Source: Bradyrhizobium canariense (GTDB taxonomy: Bacteria > Pseudomonadota > Alphaproteobacteria > Rhizobiales > Xanthobacteraceae). From it: a DNA stretch of 64,000 nucleotides. The notes beneath the pieces were generated by a model. That model worked only from the letters and a program-made list of their open reading frames with translations. It was not told the origin of the DNA and made no database searches. Positions 36,204 through 46,053 of the stretch are shown here, piece after piece. Within the stretch, counting starts at the first letter, position 1, and each line of letters starts with the position of its first letter. The position numbers were made by a program, and so were the translations under genes. The DNA lies in contig NZ_LT629750.1 of assembly GCF_900105125.1 (NCBI RefSeq), positions 992,001 through 1,056,000 on the forward strand. The letters are read 5' to 3'.

Positions 36204-37070
36204 ATGCTGCCGAGCTATAAGCTGCGAATAGCTAACGGCGATACTCCGGCGTGCCGCGCGGCATATGCATTTTGTATTCGTGGAGCATCATCAGTGGACA
36301 ATTTTTTTATCACGAAAGATTTCGATTGGCAGATACGCCGGTCCTCGCACCTGGATCGGGCTTTGAATCTCGTTGCAAAGCCCTTTGGCTTCAGAGCCAA
36401 TACCGCGCATTTTGTCGACGAACTAATTCATCATCTTAGCGGTCTCTCGTTCGCGTCCACACGTTCTGGAGTTTCCACGAATGTAGAGCAGCGAATGAAC
36501 ATGTATCATCTGGTCTCTCAAACGATAGCCTACGACATCGATGGAGACCTGGTGGAAGTCGGATGCAACGAAGGTCAATCTGCCGTTCTTATTGCGAAAA
36601 TCATTCGCAGTTTTAATTCCGAGAAAAAGTTGCACGTATACGACAGTTTTGAGGGGCTTCCTGCGACCAGGACCGAGGATGGGGAATCTTATAGAAAGGG
36701 CGACCTGGCGACGTCGGAGGACGTTCTTCGCAATAACTTCCGTATTCATGGTCTTGAGTTGCCCACCATACATAAGGGATGGTTCGACCAAACCCTTTCA
36801 GAGGGATTGCCGGAAAAGGTGTGTTTCGCGCATCTGGATGGCGATCTCTATGAGTCAATTATGGTAAGCCTCGAATATGTTTATCCTCGGCTGACGCCTG
36901 GTGCGATCTGTCTCATTGATGACTACTGTGATACATCCATAAACCCGAATGGGTGGAATCATTTGCCTGGGGTGAAAGAGGCTTGCGACGAGTTTCTGGC
37001 GGAGAAGCCAGAGCAAATATGCTACTTGTATTCCGGGGCTTTCACGCATGGCTTCTTTCGCAAGAAGTGA
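36204..37070 (+). CDS. TylF/MycF-family O-methyltransferase
   Basis: This protein has up to 288 residues. Motif I is GDLVEVGCNEGQSAVLIAKI; then YDSFEGLP, the acidic metal-binding residues FAHLDGDLYES and CLIDDYCD follow, all typical of Mg-dependent macrocin-type sugar O-methyltransferases. ATG 36204 gives the longest form, but GTG 36294 (GGAG eight bases upstream) is an equally good start. Base composition is clearly more AT-rich than the neighbours, a sign of transfer. With the divergent acyltransferase it may decorate a surface or secreted sugar. Confidence 0.82.
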   Translation: MLPSYKLRIANGDTPACRAAYAFCIRGASSVDNFFITKDFDWQIRRSSHLDRALNLVAKPFGFRANTAHFVDELIHHLSGLSFASTRSGVSTNVEQRMNMYHLVSQTIAYDIDGDLVEVGCNEGQSAVLIAKIIRSFNSEKKLHVYDSFEGLPATRTEDGESYRKGDLATSEDVLRNNFRIHGLELPTIHKGWFDQTLSEGLPEKVCFAHLDGDLYESIMVSLEYVYPRLTPGAICLIDDYCDTSINPNGWNHLPGVKEACDEFLAEKPEQICYLYSGAFTHGFFRKK

Positions 37071-37395
37071 GCTAATATTCTGGCCACTGTTAGCTACGCC
37101 TTGGCGTTGTTGTCCATCATGTACGCGTAGCCTGATTCAAACCTGGGACGCTGCAGGCGCGCGATTTGCCGCGTCGCCATTGCTCGCCGGGAACGAGGCC
37201 GAGGTGCTGGAAGGCCATCGGGCGGAAATCAGTGTCAGGAGTTCGCTCCGCACCCGATCGAGCACGCTCGCGTAGTCTCGGGTTTCGGTCTGCCTCATGA
37301 GGCGCACTGTCGGATACCAGGGACTTTAGTTGCGAGAAAGGCTTGGTGCCGATGGTTGCAAGGCCGCAACGAACGGACGGGCGCTGGAAGCAAAA
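37071..37395. other. intergenic region, possible gene remnant
   Basis: No intact gene is visible. On the minus strand, around 37160-37330, a frame reads YPTVRLMRQTETRDYASVLD and RVRSELLTLI, which looks protein-like but has no start and no family I can name. It may be the decayed end of a gene. Confidence 0.3.
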
Positions 37396-37419
37396 GGCCG
37401 CCCGAGGGCGGCCGTTTTT
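37396..37419. terminator. bidirectional intrinsic terminator
   Basis: GGCCGCC and GGCGGCC form a stem around CGAG, with TTTTT on the plus side and TTTT on the minus side. It lies 40 bp after the stop of the small minus-strand gene and most likely terminates that. Confidence 0.75.
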
Positions 37420-37459
37420 GCAGCTTGATCCAGATTTTGATCCGGATACTCGATCCGGG

Positions 37460-37654
37460 CTACCGGACCATCATCGCGTCCGAGTTGGTTACGGCTACCG
37501 GCTTTCCGGCCTTAACGACATGCGCGGTCTGGGTGTAGTCGGAACCGGTTCGGGCGAAGATGCTAAACCCCGCCACGGCGATACCGGCCACAAGCGCCAC
37601 CACCACGATCTTGAGATGCGTCGCCCGGTCCGCTGAGTGAATTGAGTGGTTCAT
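37460..37654 (-). CDS. small single-helix membrane protein
   Basis: This is a 64-residue protein with one transmembrane helix, LKIVVVALVAGIAVAGFSIF, and a short outside tail containing TAHVVKAGKPVAVT. AGGAGG lies six bases before the ATG, so it is surely translated. I recall close relatives in many Bradyrhizobium genomes, always uncharacterised. It stands alone between a terminator and the TRAP binding protein gene. Confidence 0.75.
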   Translation of the reverse strand: MNHSIHSADRATHLKIVVVALVAGIAVAGFSIFARTGSDYTQTAHVVKAGKPVAVTNSDAMMVR

Positions 37655-37896
37655 CTGAGCCTCCTGGCGTCTGAGGCGCCAATTTTATGGTCGAGACTTA
37701 CGCCCGCTTTGTTTCAGCGTGGTTTCGCCGGCTCCCCAAAATGGTTTCGTTGCAATTCTCAAGAGGGCCCTGGGAGCCGGGCAGGGCTGTTACCCGTTCA
37801 GCGCAGACGCCTCCGCCGTCAGCCGCCTTGCCGAAAAGGGTGGTTCGGCGGTAATTGCGAACCAGGCGCGATAACGCGCTTGGGAGAGAAACAATA

Positions 37897-38910
37897 ATGA
37901 AAATAACCCGCAGGGGTTTGCTCGGCGCGGCATCGACCGCCTGGGCAACCGGCATGCTTGGCAAGCCAGCAAGCGCCGCTGCCGAATTCGAATTCAAGCT
38001 TGGCGTCAATACACCGGACGCCCATCCCCTGACGGTTCGCCTGATCGAAGCGGCGCGTACGATCGGATCGCAGTCGGGCGGCCGGCTGAACGTTACGGTT
38101 TTCCCGAACAGCCAGTTGGGCGGCGACCCCGAAATGCTGTCGCAGCTTCGCGTCGGCGGTATCGATTTGCTGGCGGCGCCCAGCCTGACGCTCTCGACGC
38201 TGGTGCCGCTGTCGGGCCTGCCGAGCATCGGATTCGCGTTTCCTTCTTACGACAAGGTCTGGACCGCGATGGATGGCGGGCTCGGCGATTTTGTCCGCGA
38301 TGCCATCGGCAAGACCGGCATCGTGCCGATGAAGAAAGTCTGGGACAACGGCTTCCGCCAGATCACGTCGTCGTCGAGCCGCCAATTGAACAGCGTGGAA
38401 GACCTCAAGGGGTTCAAGATCCGCGTGCCCGTCACGGCGCTGCTGACGTCGCTGTTCTCCGGGCTCGGCGCGCTGCCGTCGAGCATCAGCTACAGCGAGC
38501 TGTATTCGGCCTTGCAGACCCACATCGTCGAAGGTCAGGAAAATCCACTCGCACAGGTTTCGACAGGAAAATTGTACGAGGTGCAGAAATATTGCGCGCT
38601 GTCGAACCACTGCTGGAGCGGATACTGGATCATCGCCAACCGCCGCGCGCTTTCCAATCTGCCGCCCGAGTTGCTCGAAATCGTCAACAGCAGTTTCGAT
38701 GCCGCCGCTGTCAAGGAGCGCGCTGATCTGCTGGAGCTGGACCGCTCGTTACAGGTTGAGCTCACGGCCAAGGGCATGACGTTCAACAAGCCCGATCCGG
38801 TCCAGTTCAGGGCGGCGCTGGTGAAAGCGGGCTTCTATGGGCAGTGGCAGAAGACCTACGGCAGCGAAGCCTGGGCGCAACTGGAGCGCTACACCGGTCC
38901 GCTGACGTGA
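37897..38910 (+). CDS. TRAP transporter solute-binding protein (DctP family)
   Basis: This 337-residue periplasmic binding protein has an export signal with a twin-arginine-like start (MKITRRGLLGAASTAWATGM) and probable cleavage after ASA. The DctP fold follows: FKLGVNTPDAHPLTVRLIEA, LGGDPEMLSQLRVGGIDL, and GFKIRVP with the conserved arginine that binds the carboxylate. No TRAP membrane subunits (DctQ/DctM) lie in this region; the next gene is an MFS carrier on the other strand. The frame is open from 37855, but ATG 37897 begins the signal peptide. Confidence 0.88.
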   Translation: MKITRRGLLGAASTAWATGMLGKPASAAAEFEFKLGVNTPDAHPLTVRLIEAARTIGSQSGGRLNVTVFPNSQLGGDPEMLSQLRVGGIDLLAAPSLTLSTLVPLSGLPSIGFAFPSYDKVWTAMDGGLGDFVRDAIGKTGIVPMKKVWDNGFRQITSSSSRQLNSVEDLKGFKIRVPVTALLTSLFSGLGALPSSISYSELYSALQTHIVEGQENPLAQVSTGKLYEVQKYCALSNHCWSGYWIIANRRALSNLPPELLEIVNSSFDAAAVKERADLLELDRSLQVELTAKGMTFNKPDPVQFRAALVKAGFYGQWQKTYGSEAWAQLERYTGPLT

Positions 38911-38913
38911 GGT

Positions 38914-40206
38914 TTACGTCGCTCGCTTGATATCTTCGCGAATGAAGCACGCCGCCCATACGAACAGCAACGCGCCGAGCGTGGTGGTGACTGCGGCTGA
39001 CAGCAGCGAATAGCGCACGGCGTCGGCGCCGTAACTATTCTTCAGCGCATCGTTGATCATGCCGACCGCGAGCGGGCCGATGCCCTGGCCGAAGCAGGTC
39101 GCGGTCAACAGGATGATCGCAGAGGCGAGCGCGCGCATGCTCGGGCGCGCGACGGTCTGCGCAATGGCGAAGATCGGCCCGAGATGAAAGCCGACCAGAA
39201 ACGAGGTCGCCGCCAGCGCGGCGACCATGGTCTTGAAATCGGATGTCAGCATGCACACCGCGAACACCGGGCCCGCCAGACCGGACATGATCGCCGGCGC
39301 CCATAGCTTCCAGCGGTCGTCGCGGCGGCTGATTTGAGCGACCACCAGGCCGCCGACCAGCGTGCCTGCCATTCCGAACAGGCCCTTGAAGGTGCCGGCA
39401 TAGGTTCCGATCTCCGCGCTGCTCAAGTGATGCACGCGGGCGAGGAATGGGGGGATCCAGGCTGCGGTGGCGTAATTGGTGTAGGTCGTGAGGCAAAAAC
39501 CGATCAGCACGATGACGAAGCTTTGCTGCGAGGCCAGAAAGCCGAGCGTTGGCCCGATCGGCTCTGGTGCGAACGTTTCGGCCCTCGTGCCGCGCCTGGG
39601 TTCGGAAACCGTCAGCCACAACACCGCGGCGAGGGCCATGCCGGGCAGGCCGGCGGAGAAGAACGCCGTTCGCCAGCCATAGTGCTGGTTGACGTAGCCA
39701 CCGAGGAAATAGCCGAGGAACACGCCAAGATAGGTTCCAATAGCGTAGATGCCGAGCGCTCGCGGACGTTCGTTCTTGTCATAGAGATCGGCGACCAGCG
39801 ATTGCGACGCCGGCGTGCCGGCGGATTCGCCGATGCCGACCCCGATCCGCGCCAACGCCAGCGTTGTCACGCTTGACGCCATGCCGCACAGGAATGTCAT
39901 GGCACTCCAGAACGCAAAGGCAAGTGCGACGATGTTGCGCCGGTTGAGCCGGTCGGCCATGCGGGCGATGGGAATGCCGAGCAGCGAATAGAACAGCACG
40001 AAGCCAAAGCCCGCGAGCAGGCCCATGGTGGTGTCGCTCAGCGTGAATTCTTTTTTGATCGGCTCGATCAGCACATTGAAAATCGTGCGATCGAGAAAAT
40101 TGAGGGCGTAGATGACGGTGAGCAACCCGAGCACGTAGTAACGGCGCGTGGATGGCACAGAGACGGCGTGCGTTTGTTCGGTCGCTGGCGGTGCGACATC
40201 GACCAT
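38914..40206 (-). CDS. MFS transporter, spinster-like
   Basis: This is a 430-residue, 12-helix carrier. Helix 1 reads VIYALNFLDRTIFNVLIEPI, the arrangement of spinster-like and 4-hydroxybenzoate-type MFS proteins, and the loop 2-3 motif is ARMADRLNRRNIV. GIGESAGTPASQSLVADLY is another family block. It starts 48 bp after the Rieske oxygenase stop on the same strand, so it probably imports the aromatic substrate of that enzyme. Control by the upstream divergent MarR protein is likely. Confidence 0.86.
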   Translation of the reverse strand: MVDVAPPATEQTHAVSVPSTRRYYVLGLLTVIYALNFLDRTIFNVLIEPIKKEFTLSDTTMGLLAGFGFVLFYSLLGIPIARMADRLNRRNIVALAFAFWSAMTFLCGMASSVTTLALARIGVGIGESAGTPASQSLVADLYDKNERPRALGIYAIGTYLGVFLGYFLGGYVNQHYGWRTAFFSAGLPGMALAAVLWLTVSEPRRGTRAETFAPEPIGPTLGFLASQQSFVIVLIGFCLTTYTNYATAAWIPPFLARVHHLSSAEIGTYAGTFKGLFGMAGTLVGGLVVAQISRRDDRWKLWAPAIMSGLAGPVFAVCMLTSDFKTMVAALAATSFLVGFHLGPIFAIAQTVARPSMRALASAIILLTATCFGQGIGPLAVGMINDALKNSYGADAVRYSLLSAAVTTTLGALLFVWAACFIREDIKRAT

Positions 40207-40254
40207 GGCTTCCCCCTGAATTCTCTTTTTTGTCGTTCGGGACGCGTTCGTCCC

Positions 40255-41445
40255 TTACGCCTCGCGAATGTAATTCCCCGCCTCGAATTCGACCGGCGGG
40301 GCGTTCTGGTCGAACAAGACGCCGATGGGATCGTTCCCCGCGGCCATGGCGTCGAGCTGGTCGCTCAGCATCCGCCGGATCATCAGGATGCCGCGGTCGC
40401 TCTGGCCGAAATGCTCCTCGGAATGCAGCGTCAACCGCCCTTGGCCGACCTGCGCTTCATAGTCCCCGGGGAATTGCTGGTGCTCCTGCTCGGTCATGTC
40501 CCACCAGAACTTGCCGTTGAATTTCGAACGCATCCGGCCGATGTCGCCGGATTTCTTGACGCGACCAGCGACGTAAATTCGGAACGAGGTGTCGTCGATC
40601 GGCAAGGTCCAGCCGATCGATTCGACGCGAGCGAATTGCGCGACCCGCGGATTGGGCACCACGCGCAGGGTAGGCAGCGCGGCTTCGGTCACCCGATAGA
40701 ACACCTTGCCGTCATCCTGCTTACGGATCGAGCGTACGGTGATGCCGCGCGGCGACATCTCGAACTCCACCTCCGGCATCGAGGCCATCATGTTAGTGAA
40801 CTGGGGGCCGCTGAACGATCCGTGCAGGACCGGCACGTGGTAGGGGTCGACCACGTTCTCGAAGTGCTGCAACCAGTTGCATGGAATGACGGCCGGGCCG
40901 CCACCGCCGATCGAACTGTCATCGGCCTCGACAAATTCGCCCTCGTCCATTTTTTCCAGGGCTTCATAGCGCGGCAGCACCGGCTTTTTCTCGGATGGTC
41001 CCATATAGGCGAAGATCAAGCCGTAGCGTTCCCGGACCGGGTACCAGGGCTGGCGAACCTTGTCCTTGAACAGCCCTCCTTCGGGTTCGCAGGGCTGTTC
41101 CAGGCAATGGCCCTCGGTGTCGAATTTCCAGCCGTGATAGCAGCAACGGATGCCATCCTCCTCGACCTTGCCATAATAGAGCGTGGTGCCGCGATGGCAG
41201 CAGCGCGCATGGAGCAGGCCTGCCCGGCCATGCCTGTCACGGAACAGGATGAGGTCTTCGCCAAGTGCGCGGACCTTTCGGGGAATATCGGTAGCGTCGG
41301 TCGCAAGGCCGATTGGATGCCAATAGCGCCGCAGCAGTTCCCCCATCGGGGTGCCGCGGCCGACAGACGTGAGCTCGGTCCGGCTGGTGGATGGTTTCAT
41401 GGCATAGGCGGTGCCGAGATCGCGATCCCGCTGGGTGGTGTTCAC
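40255..41445 (-). CDS. Rieske-type aromatic ring-hydroxylating oxygenase, alpha subunit
   Basis: The 396-residue enzyme has an N-terminal Rieske [2Fe-2S] domain (CCHRGTTLYYG and IRCCYHGWKF, C-x-H and C-x2-H). A mononuclear iron site lies in FENVVDPYHVPVLHG (D-x2-H-x4-H). It resembles phthalate 4,5-dioxygenase and related O-demethylases that hydroxylate or demethylate aromatics with an electron-donating reductase; no reductase gene is present here. The GTG start at 41445 has GGAGG eight bases upstream; ATG 41400 is an alternative. It is divergent from marR and followed by an MFS carrier. Confidence 0.88.
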   Translation of the reverse strand: MNTTQRDRDLGTAYAMKPSTSRTELTSVGRGTPMGELLRRYWHPIGLATDATDIPRKVRALGEDLILFRDRHGRAGLLHARCCHRGTTLYYGKVEEDGIRCCYHGWKFDTEGHCLEQPCEPEGGLFKDKVRQPWYPVRERYGLIFAYMGPSEKKPVLPRYEALEKMDEGEFVEADDSSIGGGGPAVIPCNWLQHFENVVDPYHVPVLHGSFSGPQFTNMMASMPEVEFEMSPRGITVRSIRKQDDGKVFYRVTEAALPTLRVVPNPRVAQFARVESIGWTLPIDDTSFRIYVAGRVKKSGDIGRMRSKFNGKFWWDMTEQEHQQFPGDYEAQVGQGRLTLHSEEHFGQSDRGILMIRRMLSDQLDAMAAGNDPIGVLFDQNAPPVEFEAGNYIREA

Positions 41446-41514
41446 AGCCGATTCCTCCCGCCACGGCTTGCTGCCGCGGTCATTGATATCGCTGGCAAGT
41501 GAACTTTAGATAGA

Positions 41515-41525
41515 TGACAATGTCA
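41515..41525. promoter_or_regulatory. candidate MarR operator
   Basis: TGACA-A-TGTCA is a perfect short palindrome in the 130-bp divergent gap between the oxygenase and MarR genes, where a MarR dimer would control both. Confidence 0.5.
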
Positions 41526-41575
41526 ACGATCTCCAAAACCTTGGCACGGCCAGGCTTTGTTGGCAGAGGTTGGCG

Positions 41576-42091
41576 ATGAATGAGAGATTGAAAAAGCCGC
41601 GCTTGCCTGCCGGGGAGCCCGGCGCAGACAGTGAACTCGCGCCGATCACGGCCATGATGTCGTCGCGGCTGATGGTGCTTGCCAATCTCCTGAAGCGGGG
41701 AGCCATTCTGCGTTACAAGCGGTTGGCCGGGCTCTCTTCGGTGGAATTCGGGCTGGTCGCCTCGCTGGGACGCCGCCCGCCGATGAGTGTGGTCAGGCTG
41801 GCCGAGGCGGTCGGCATGGACAAAGGGCAGATCAGCCGTGCGCTGGCCGAATTGGTTTCACGCAAGCTGGTCTCGAGGGCGGTCAACCCGCGGGATAACC
41901 GTGAAGTTCTGGTCAGCCTGACCCGAACCGGGCTGGTCGCTCATGACGCGATTGTGGCAGGCGCGCTGGAACGCAATCAGCGCTTGCTGGAACAACTCGG
42001 CCAAGAAGATTTGGTGATATTGCTGGGGCATATCGAACGCCTGACCGCGATCGCTGCTCAAATGCTGGCTGCCGAAAAAGACCTGAGCTGA
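41576..42091 (+). CDS. MarR-family transcriptional regulator
   Basis: This 171-residue winged-helix regulator has VRLAEAVGMDKGQISRALAELV as helix-turn-helix followed by the wing VNPRDNREVLVSLTRTG, and dimerisation helices at both ends. AGAGG lies just before ATG 41576; an upstream in-frame TTG is less likely. It is divergent from a Rieske oxygenase and its carrier and is probably their aromatic-acid-responsive repressor. Confidence 0.9.
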   Translation: MNERLKKPRLPAGEPGADSELAPITAMMSSRLMVLANLLKRGAILRYKRLAGLSSVEFGLVASLGRRPPMSVVRLAEAVGMDKGQISRALAELVSRKLVSRAVNPRDNREVLVSLTRTGLVAHDAIVAGALERNQRLLEQLGQEDLVILLGHIERLTAIAAQMLAAEKDLS

Positions 42092-42311
42092 GCCAACCCG
42101 CTTCGCTGAAACAGCCGCCGCACGCGCGCGTACCCGGGGGTGCGGATAGCGGGCCGGCACCGCTTTCGGAGTTTTCCCGTTTGGTCCGGGACCGTTGGGC
42201 GCCGTCAAAATAGCTTGTCTTGCGCCCATTGGTGCGCTGCGCTAAGCCTCAGAATAATTCCAATCAACGAATCTGCGGACCGTCAGAAAACCGCAGGAGA
42301 AGGCACCGCCG

Positions 42312-42677
42312 ATGACCGGCATCCTGCAGAATTATCTTCCACTTGTGGTCTTTATCGGGGTCGCAGGCCTGATCGGTCTAGTCTTGCTGATTGCTCCGTT
42401 CCTGCTTGCCTTTCAGCAGCCCGATCCGGAAAAGCTTTCCGCCTATGAATGCGGATTCAACGCTTTTGACGACGCCCGCATGAAGTTCGATGTCCGCTTC
42501 TATCTGGTTGCGATCCTTTTCATCATTTTCGACCTCGAAGTGGCATTCCTGTTCCCGTGGGCGGTGGCTTTCGGAAAGCTGGGCGCGACCGGCTTCTGGT
42601 CGATGATCGTTTTCCTGGCTGTCCTCACCGTCGGCTTTGCCTATGAATGGAAGAAAGGCGCGCTCGAATGGGATTGA
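42312..42677 (+). CDS. nuoA: NADH-quinone oxidoreductase subunit A
   Basis: This is a 121-residue membrane subunit of complex I with three helices. The conserved loop is [20 protein letters not shown], followed by [21 protein letters not shown]. It is the first gene of the nuo operon; the 220-bp gap before it must hold the operon promoter. Its 3' end overlaps nuoB by 10 bases. Confidence 0.97.
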   Translation: MTGILQNYLPLVVFIGVAGLIGLVLLIAPFLLAFQQPDPEKLSAYECGFNAFDDARMKFDVRFYLVAILFIIFDLEVAFLFPWAVAFGKLGATGFWSMIVFLAVLTVGFAYEWKKGALEWD

Positions 42678-43258
42678 GCCCCGCTGCCACCACGTCAAGA
42701 CCCGCGGTCGCGCAGGCCGCGACCGGCATTCTCGATCCCTCGACCGGCAAACCGGTCGGCGCCAACGATCCTTATTTCCTCGAGGTCAATCACGAACTCT
42801 CCGACAAGGGCTTCTTCGTTGCCGCAGCCGACGACCTGATCACCTGGGCGCGCACGGGATCGCTGATGTGGATGACGTTTGGTCTCGCGTGCTGCGCCGT
42901 CGAGATGATGCAGGTGTCGATGCCGCGCTATGACGTCGAGCGATTCGGCTTTGCGCCGCGCGCCTCGCCGCGGCAGTCCGACGTGATGATCGTGGCGGGC
43001 ACGCTGACCAACAAGATGGCGCCGGCGCTGCGCAAGGTCTACGACCAGATGCCGGAGCCGCGTTACGTCATCTCGATGGGGTCGTGCGCCAATGGCGGCG
43101 GCTACTATCATTATTCGTACTCGGTCGTACGCGGCTGCGATCGCATCGTGCCGATCGATATCTACGTGCCGGGCTGCCCGCCGACCGCAGAGGCGCTGCT
43201 CTACGGCGTTCTGCTGCTGCAGAAGAAGATCCGGCGCACCGGGACCATCGAACGCTAA
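42668..43258 (+). CDS. nuoB: NADH-quinone oxidoreductase subunit B
   Basis: This 196-residue peripheral-arm subunit carries Fe-S cluster N2, next to the quinone site. Cysteine ligands are in [20 protein letters not shown] and [10 protein letters not shown]. An earlier in-frame ATG at 42647 exists inside nuoA; ATG 42668 gives the usual MGLSPA start. It lies between nuoA and nuoC in the operon. Confidence 0.97.
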   Translation: MGLSPAATTSRPAVAQAATGILDPSTGKPVGANDPYFLEVNHELSDKGFFVAAADDLITWARTGSLMWMTFGLACCAVEMMQVSMPRYDVERFGFAPRASPRQSDVMIVAGTLTNKMAPALRKVYDQMPEPRYVISMGSCANGGGYYHYSYSVVRGCDRIVPIDIYVPGCPPTAEALLYGVLLLQKKIRRTGTIER

Positions 43259-43270
43259 AGGTTTTAAGTA

Positions 43271-43885
43271 ATGGACGACGGCAGGCTCGACGCTCTGGGG
43301 CAGACGATTGTTAGCGCGCTTGCCGGCGCCGCGAGCGGTCATTCGGTCGTATTCAACCAGCTTACGGTAACCGTTCAGACCGAAAAGATCGTCGATGTCG
43401 TGCGCTTCCTGCGCGACGATCCCGGTTGCCGCTTCGTCAACCTGACCGATGTGACCGCGGTGGATTATCCCGGTCGCGAGAAGCGGTTTGACGTGGTCTA
43501 CCATTTGCTGTCGCCGACGCTGAACGCGCGAATCCGGCTTCGTGCCGAGGCCAGCGAAACCACGCAGGTCCCCTCGATCATCGACGTGTTTCCCGGATCC
43601 GACTGGTTCGAGCGCGAAACCTACGACCTCTATGGCGTGATCTTCACCGGTCATCCGGATATGCGGCGGCTGTTGACCGATTACGGCTTCGATGGACATC
43701 CGCTGCGCAAGGATTTCCCGCTCACCGGCTTTGTCGAGGTGCGTTACGACGACCAGGAGAAGCGGGTGGTGTATGAACCCGTCCGGCTCAATCAGGAATT
43801 CCGCAAATTCGATTTCCTCTCGCCGTGGGAGGGCGCGGATTATCCCGTTCTGCCGGGGGATGAGAAGGCGGGGCCGAAAGTCTGA
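43271..43885 (+). CDS. nuoC: NADH-quinone oxidoreductase subunit C
   Basis: This 204-residue hydrophilic subunit (30 kDa family) has the signature [20 protein letters not shown] followed by HPLRKDFPL. It is separate from nuoD, not fused as in enterobacteria. It lies 2 bp before nuoD. Confidence 0.97.
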   Translation: MDDGRLDALGQTIVSALAGAASGHSVVFNQLTVTVQTEKIVDVVRFLRDDPGCRFVNLTDVTAVDYPGREKRFDVVYHLLSPTLNARIRLRAEASETTQVPSIIDVFPGSDWFERETYDLYGVIFTGHPDMRRLLTDYGFDGHPLRKDFPLTGFVEVRYDDQEKRVVYEPVRLNQEFRKFDFLSPWEGADYPVLPGDEKAGPKV

Positions 43886-43887
43886 CC

Positions 43888-45078
43888 ATGAACGAACAGA
43901 ACCTCCGCAATTTCACCATCAATTTCGGGCCGCAGCATCCGGCGGCGCACGGCGTGCTGCGCCTGGTGCTGGAACTCGACGGCGAAGTGGTTGCGCGGGT
44001 CGATCCGCATATCGGCTTGCTGCATCGTGGCACCGAGAAACTGATCGAGCACAAGACCTATCTGCAGGCGATCCCGTATTTCGACCGCCTCGATTACGTC
44101 GCGCCGATGAATCAGGAGCACGCGTTTTGCCTCGCGGCGGAAAAGCTGCTCGGCATTGCGGTGCCGCGCCGCGGCCAGTTGATCCGCGTGCTGTATTGCG
44201 AGATCGGCCGCATCCTGTCGCATCTTCTCAACGTCACGACGCAGGCGATGGACGTTGGTGCGCTGACCCCGCCGCTGTGGGGCTTTGAAGAGCGCGAAAA
44301 GCTGATGGTGTTTTACGAACGCGCCTCCGGCTCGCGCATGCACGCGGCGTTCTTCCGGATCGGCGGCGTGCACCAGGATCTGCCGCCGAAATTGATCGAC
44401 GATATTGACGCCTGGTGCGAGCCGTTCCTTGGCGTGGTGGCCGATCTCGAGCGGCTCTTGACCGGCAACCGCATCTTCAAGCAGCGCAACGTCGACATCG
44501 GCGTGGTGACGCTGAAGCAGGCGTGGGAATGGGGTTTCTCCGGCGTGATGGTGCGCGGCTCGGGCGCCGCCTGGGACTTGCGCAAGGCGCAACCTTACGA
44601 ATGCTACGCCGAAATGGATTTCGATATTCCGATCGGCAAGAACGGCGATTGTTACGACCGTTACTGCATCCGTATGGAAGAAATGCGCCAGTCCGTGCGC
44701 ATCATGAGGCAGTGCATTGCAAAGCTGCGCGCGCCGGACGGGCAGGGACCGGTCGCCATCGAGGACCACAAGATCTTCCCGCCGCGCCGCGGCGAGATGA
44801 AGCGCTCGATGGAAGCGCTGATCCATCACTTCAAGCTCTATACCGAAGGCTTCCATGTGCCGGCCGGCGAGGTTTACGTCGCGGTCGAGGCGCCGAAGGG
44901 CGAGTTCGGCGTCTATCTGGTCTCCGACGGCAGCAACAAGCCCTATAAATGCAAGATCCGCGCGCCGGGCTTTGCGCATCTGCAGGCGATGGATTTCATC
45001 TGCAGGGGCCATTTGCTGGCGGACGTTTCGGCCATCCTGGGCTCGCTCGACATTGTGTTCGGAGAGGTCGACCGGTGA
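43888..45078 (+). CDS. nuoD: NADH-quinone oxidoreductase subunit D
   Basis: This 396-residue 49-kDa subunit forms the quinone cavity with NuoB. It begins with [20 protein letters not shown], the conserved loop with the quinone-binding histidine, and contains the [11 protein letters not shown] block. Its TGA overlaps by one base (TGATG) the ATG of an FkbM methyltransferase gene that replaces nuoE as its direct neighbour. Confidence 0.97.
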   Translation: MNEQNLRNFTINFGPQHPAAHGVLRLVLELDGEVVARVDPHIGLLHRGTEKLIEHKTYLQAIPYFDRLDYVAPMNQEHAFCLAAEKLLGIAVPRRGQLIRVLYCEIGRILSHLLNVTTQAMDVGALTPPLWGFEEREKLMVFYERASGSRMHAAFFRIGGVHQDLPPKLIDDIDAWCEPFLGVVADLERLLTGNRIFKQRNVDIGVVTLKQAWEWGFSGVMVRGSGAAWDLRKAQPYECYAEMDFDIPIGKNGDCYDRYCIRMEEMRQSVRIMRQCIAKLRAPDGQGPVAIEDHKIFPPRRGEMKRSMEALIHHFKLYTEGFHVPAGEVYVAVEAPKGEFGVYLVSDGSNKPYKCKIRAPGFAHLQAMDFICRGHLLADVSAILGSLDIVFGEVDR

Positions 45079-46040
45079 TGGCGCAAGCGCCAATCCAGTT
45101 TGATCGCACTTCGGGGGCGCTCGAAGGAGCCAACCTGTGGGAGCGGACGGCTGCACTGGCGCTGACGACCGGTTCGAAAATATCGTCGCATTTTTCGCAT
45201 CGCGGCTACAACAGCTGCGCCAATCTGCTGCGCAAGGCGCTGCCGGAGCGCAACATCGCGATCAAGCTCAATTCCGACGCGACATTCGAATTTCCCTACG
45301 GCGACGGTTACTGGAGCAAGCTGCTCAATCGTTCGTACCATTATGAGGACGAACTGGAGCTGCTGTTTCGGGACGCCGTGAACGTCGATTACACGCTGCT
45401 CGATTGCGGCGCCAATTACGGCTATTGGTCGGTTCTGGTTTCCAGCGCGCCGTTTGGCTCGCACAAGGCGATCGCGATCGAGCCGTCATCGCAGAATTTT
45501 GCCAAGCTCAAGAACAACGCCGAGATCAACGGCAATCGTTTCGAGCTGATGAAGTGCGCGATCGGGGCTGTGCGCGGTACCGCGCGGCTGTCCGGCACCA
45601 AGCACGAGGCGTTCAGCATCGCCGGCGCCGCGAATGGCGGCGGCGAGGAAGTACCGGTGATCACGCTCGATAATCTGCTCGACGACGGCAAGATTTCGCT
45701 TGGCGGAAAATACCTGATCAAGCTCGATGTCGAAGGCGTGGAAATCGAGGCGATCAAGGGCGGCGCGCGTCTTTTGCGGGGCGACAGCGTGATATTGTGC
45801 GAGGAACACGGCAACGATCCTCGTCACACGGTGTCGCGCTATATCCTCGAACAGACGCCGCTGAAGTTGATCGTCTACGATCCCAGAAGCAACCGCCTCG
45901 AGACCGTTAGCGAGCTTTCGATTCTCGACCGTATCAAGGTTTCATCCCACGTCGGTTATAACGTATTCGGCACCGCAAGCGCGTTTTGGCAGGACAGGAT
46001 CAATACCCTGAACGCCAACGCCGCGCGCCGCACGCAATGA
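45078..46040 (+). CDS. FkbM-family methyltransferase inside the nuo operon
   Basis: The product is a 320-residue protein of the FkbM SAM-dependent methyltransferase family. Motif I is [18 protein letters not shown], followed by [20 protein letters not shown] and the typical [21 protein letters not shown] with the acidic pair. FkbM proteins normally O-methylate small molecules or sugars. The gene starts within the nuoD stop codon and is followed by nuoE after 13 bp, so it is transcribed and translated with complex I. No complex I role is known to me for this family. Confidence 0.87.
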   Translation: MAQAPIQFDRTSGALEGANLWERTAALALTTGSKISSHFSHRGYNSCANLLRKALPERNIAIKLNSDATFEFPYGDGYWSKLLNRSYHYEDELELLFRDAVNVDYTLLDCGANYGYWSVLVSSAPFGSHKAIAIEPSSQNFAKLKNNAEINGNRFELMKCAIGAVRGTARLSGTKHEAFSIAGAANGGGEEVPVITLDNLLDDGKISLGGKYLIKLDVEGVEIEAIKGGARLLRGDSVILCEEHGNDPRHTVSRYILEQTPLKLIVYDPRSNRLETVSELSILDRIKVSSHVGYNVFGTASAFWQDRINTLNANAARRTQ

Positions 46041-46053
46041 GAGACTGAGAGAA

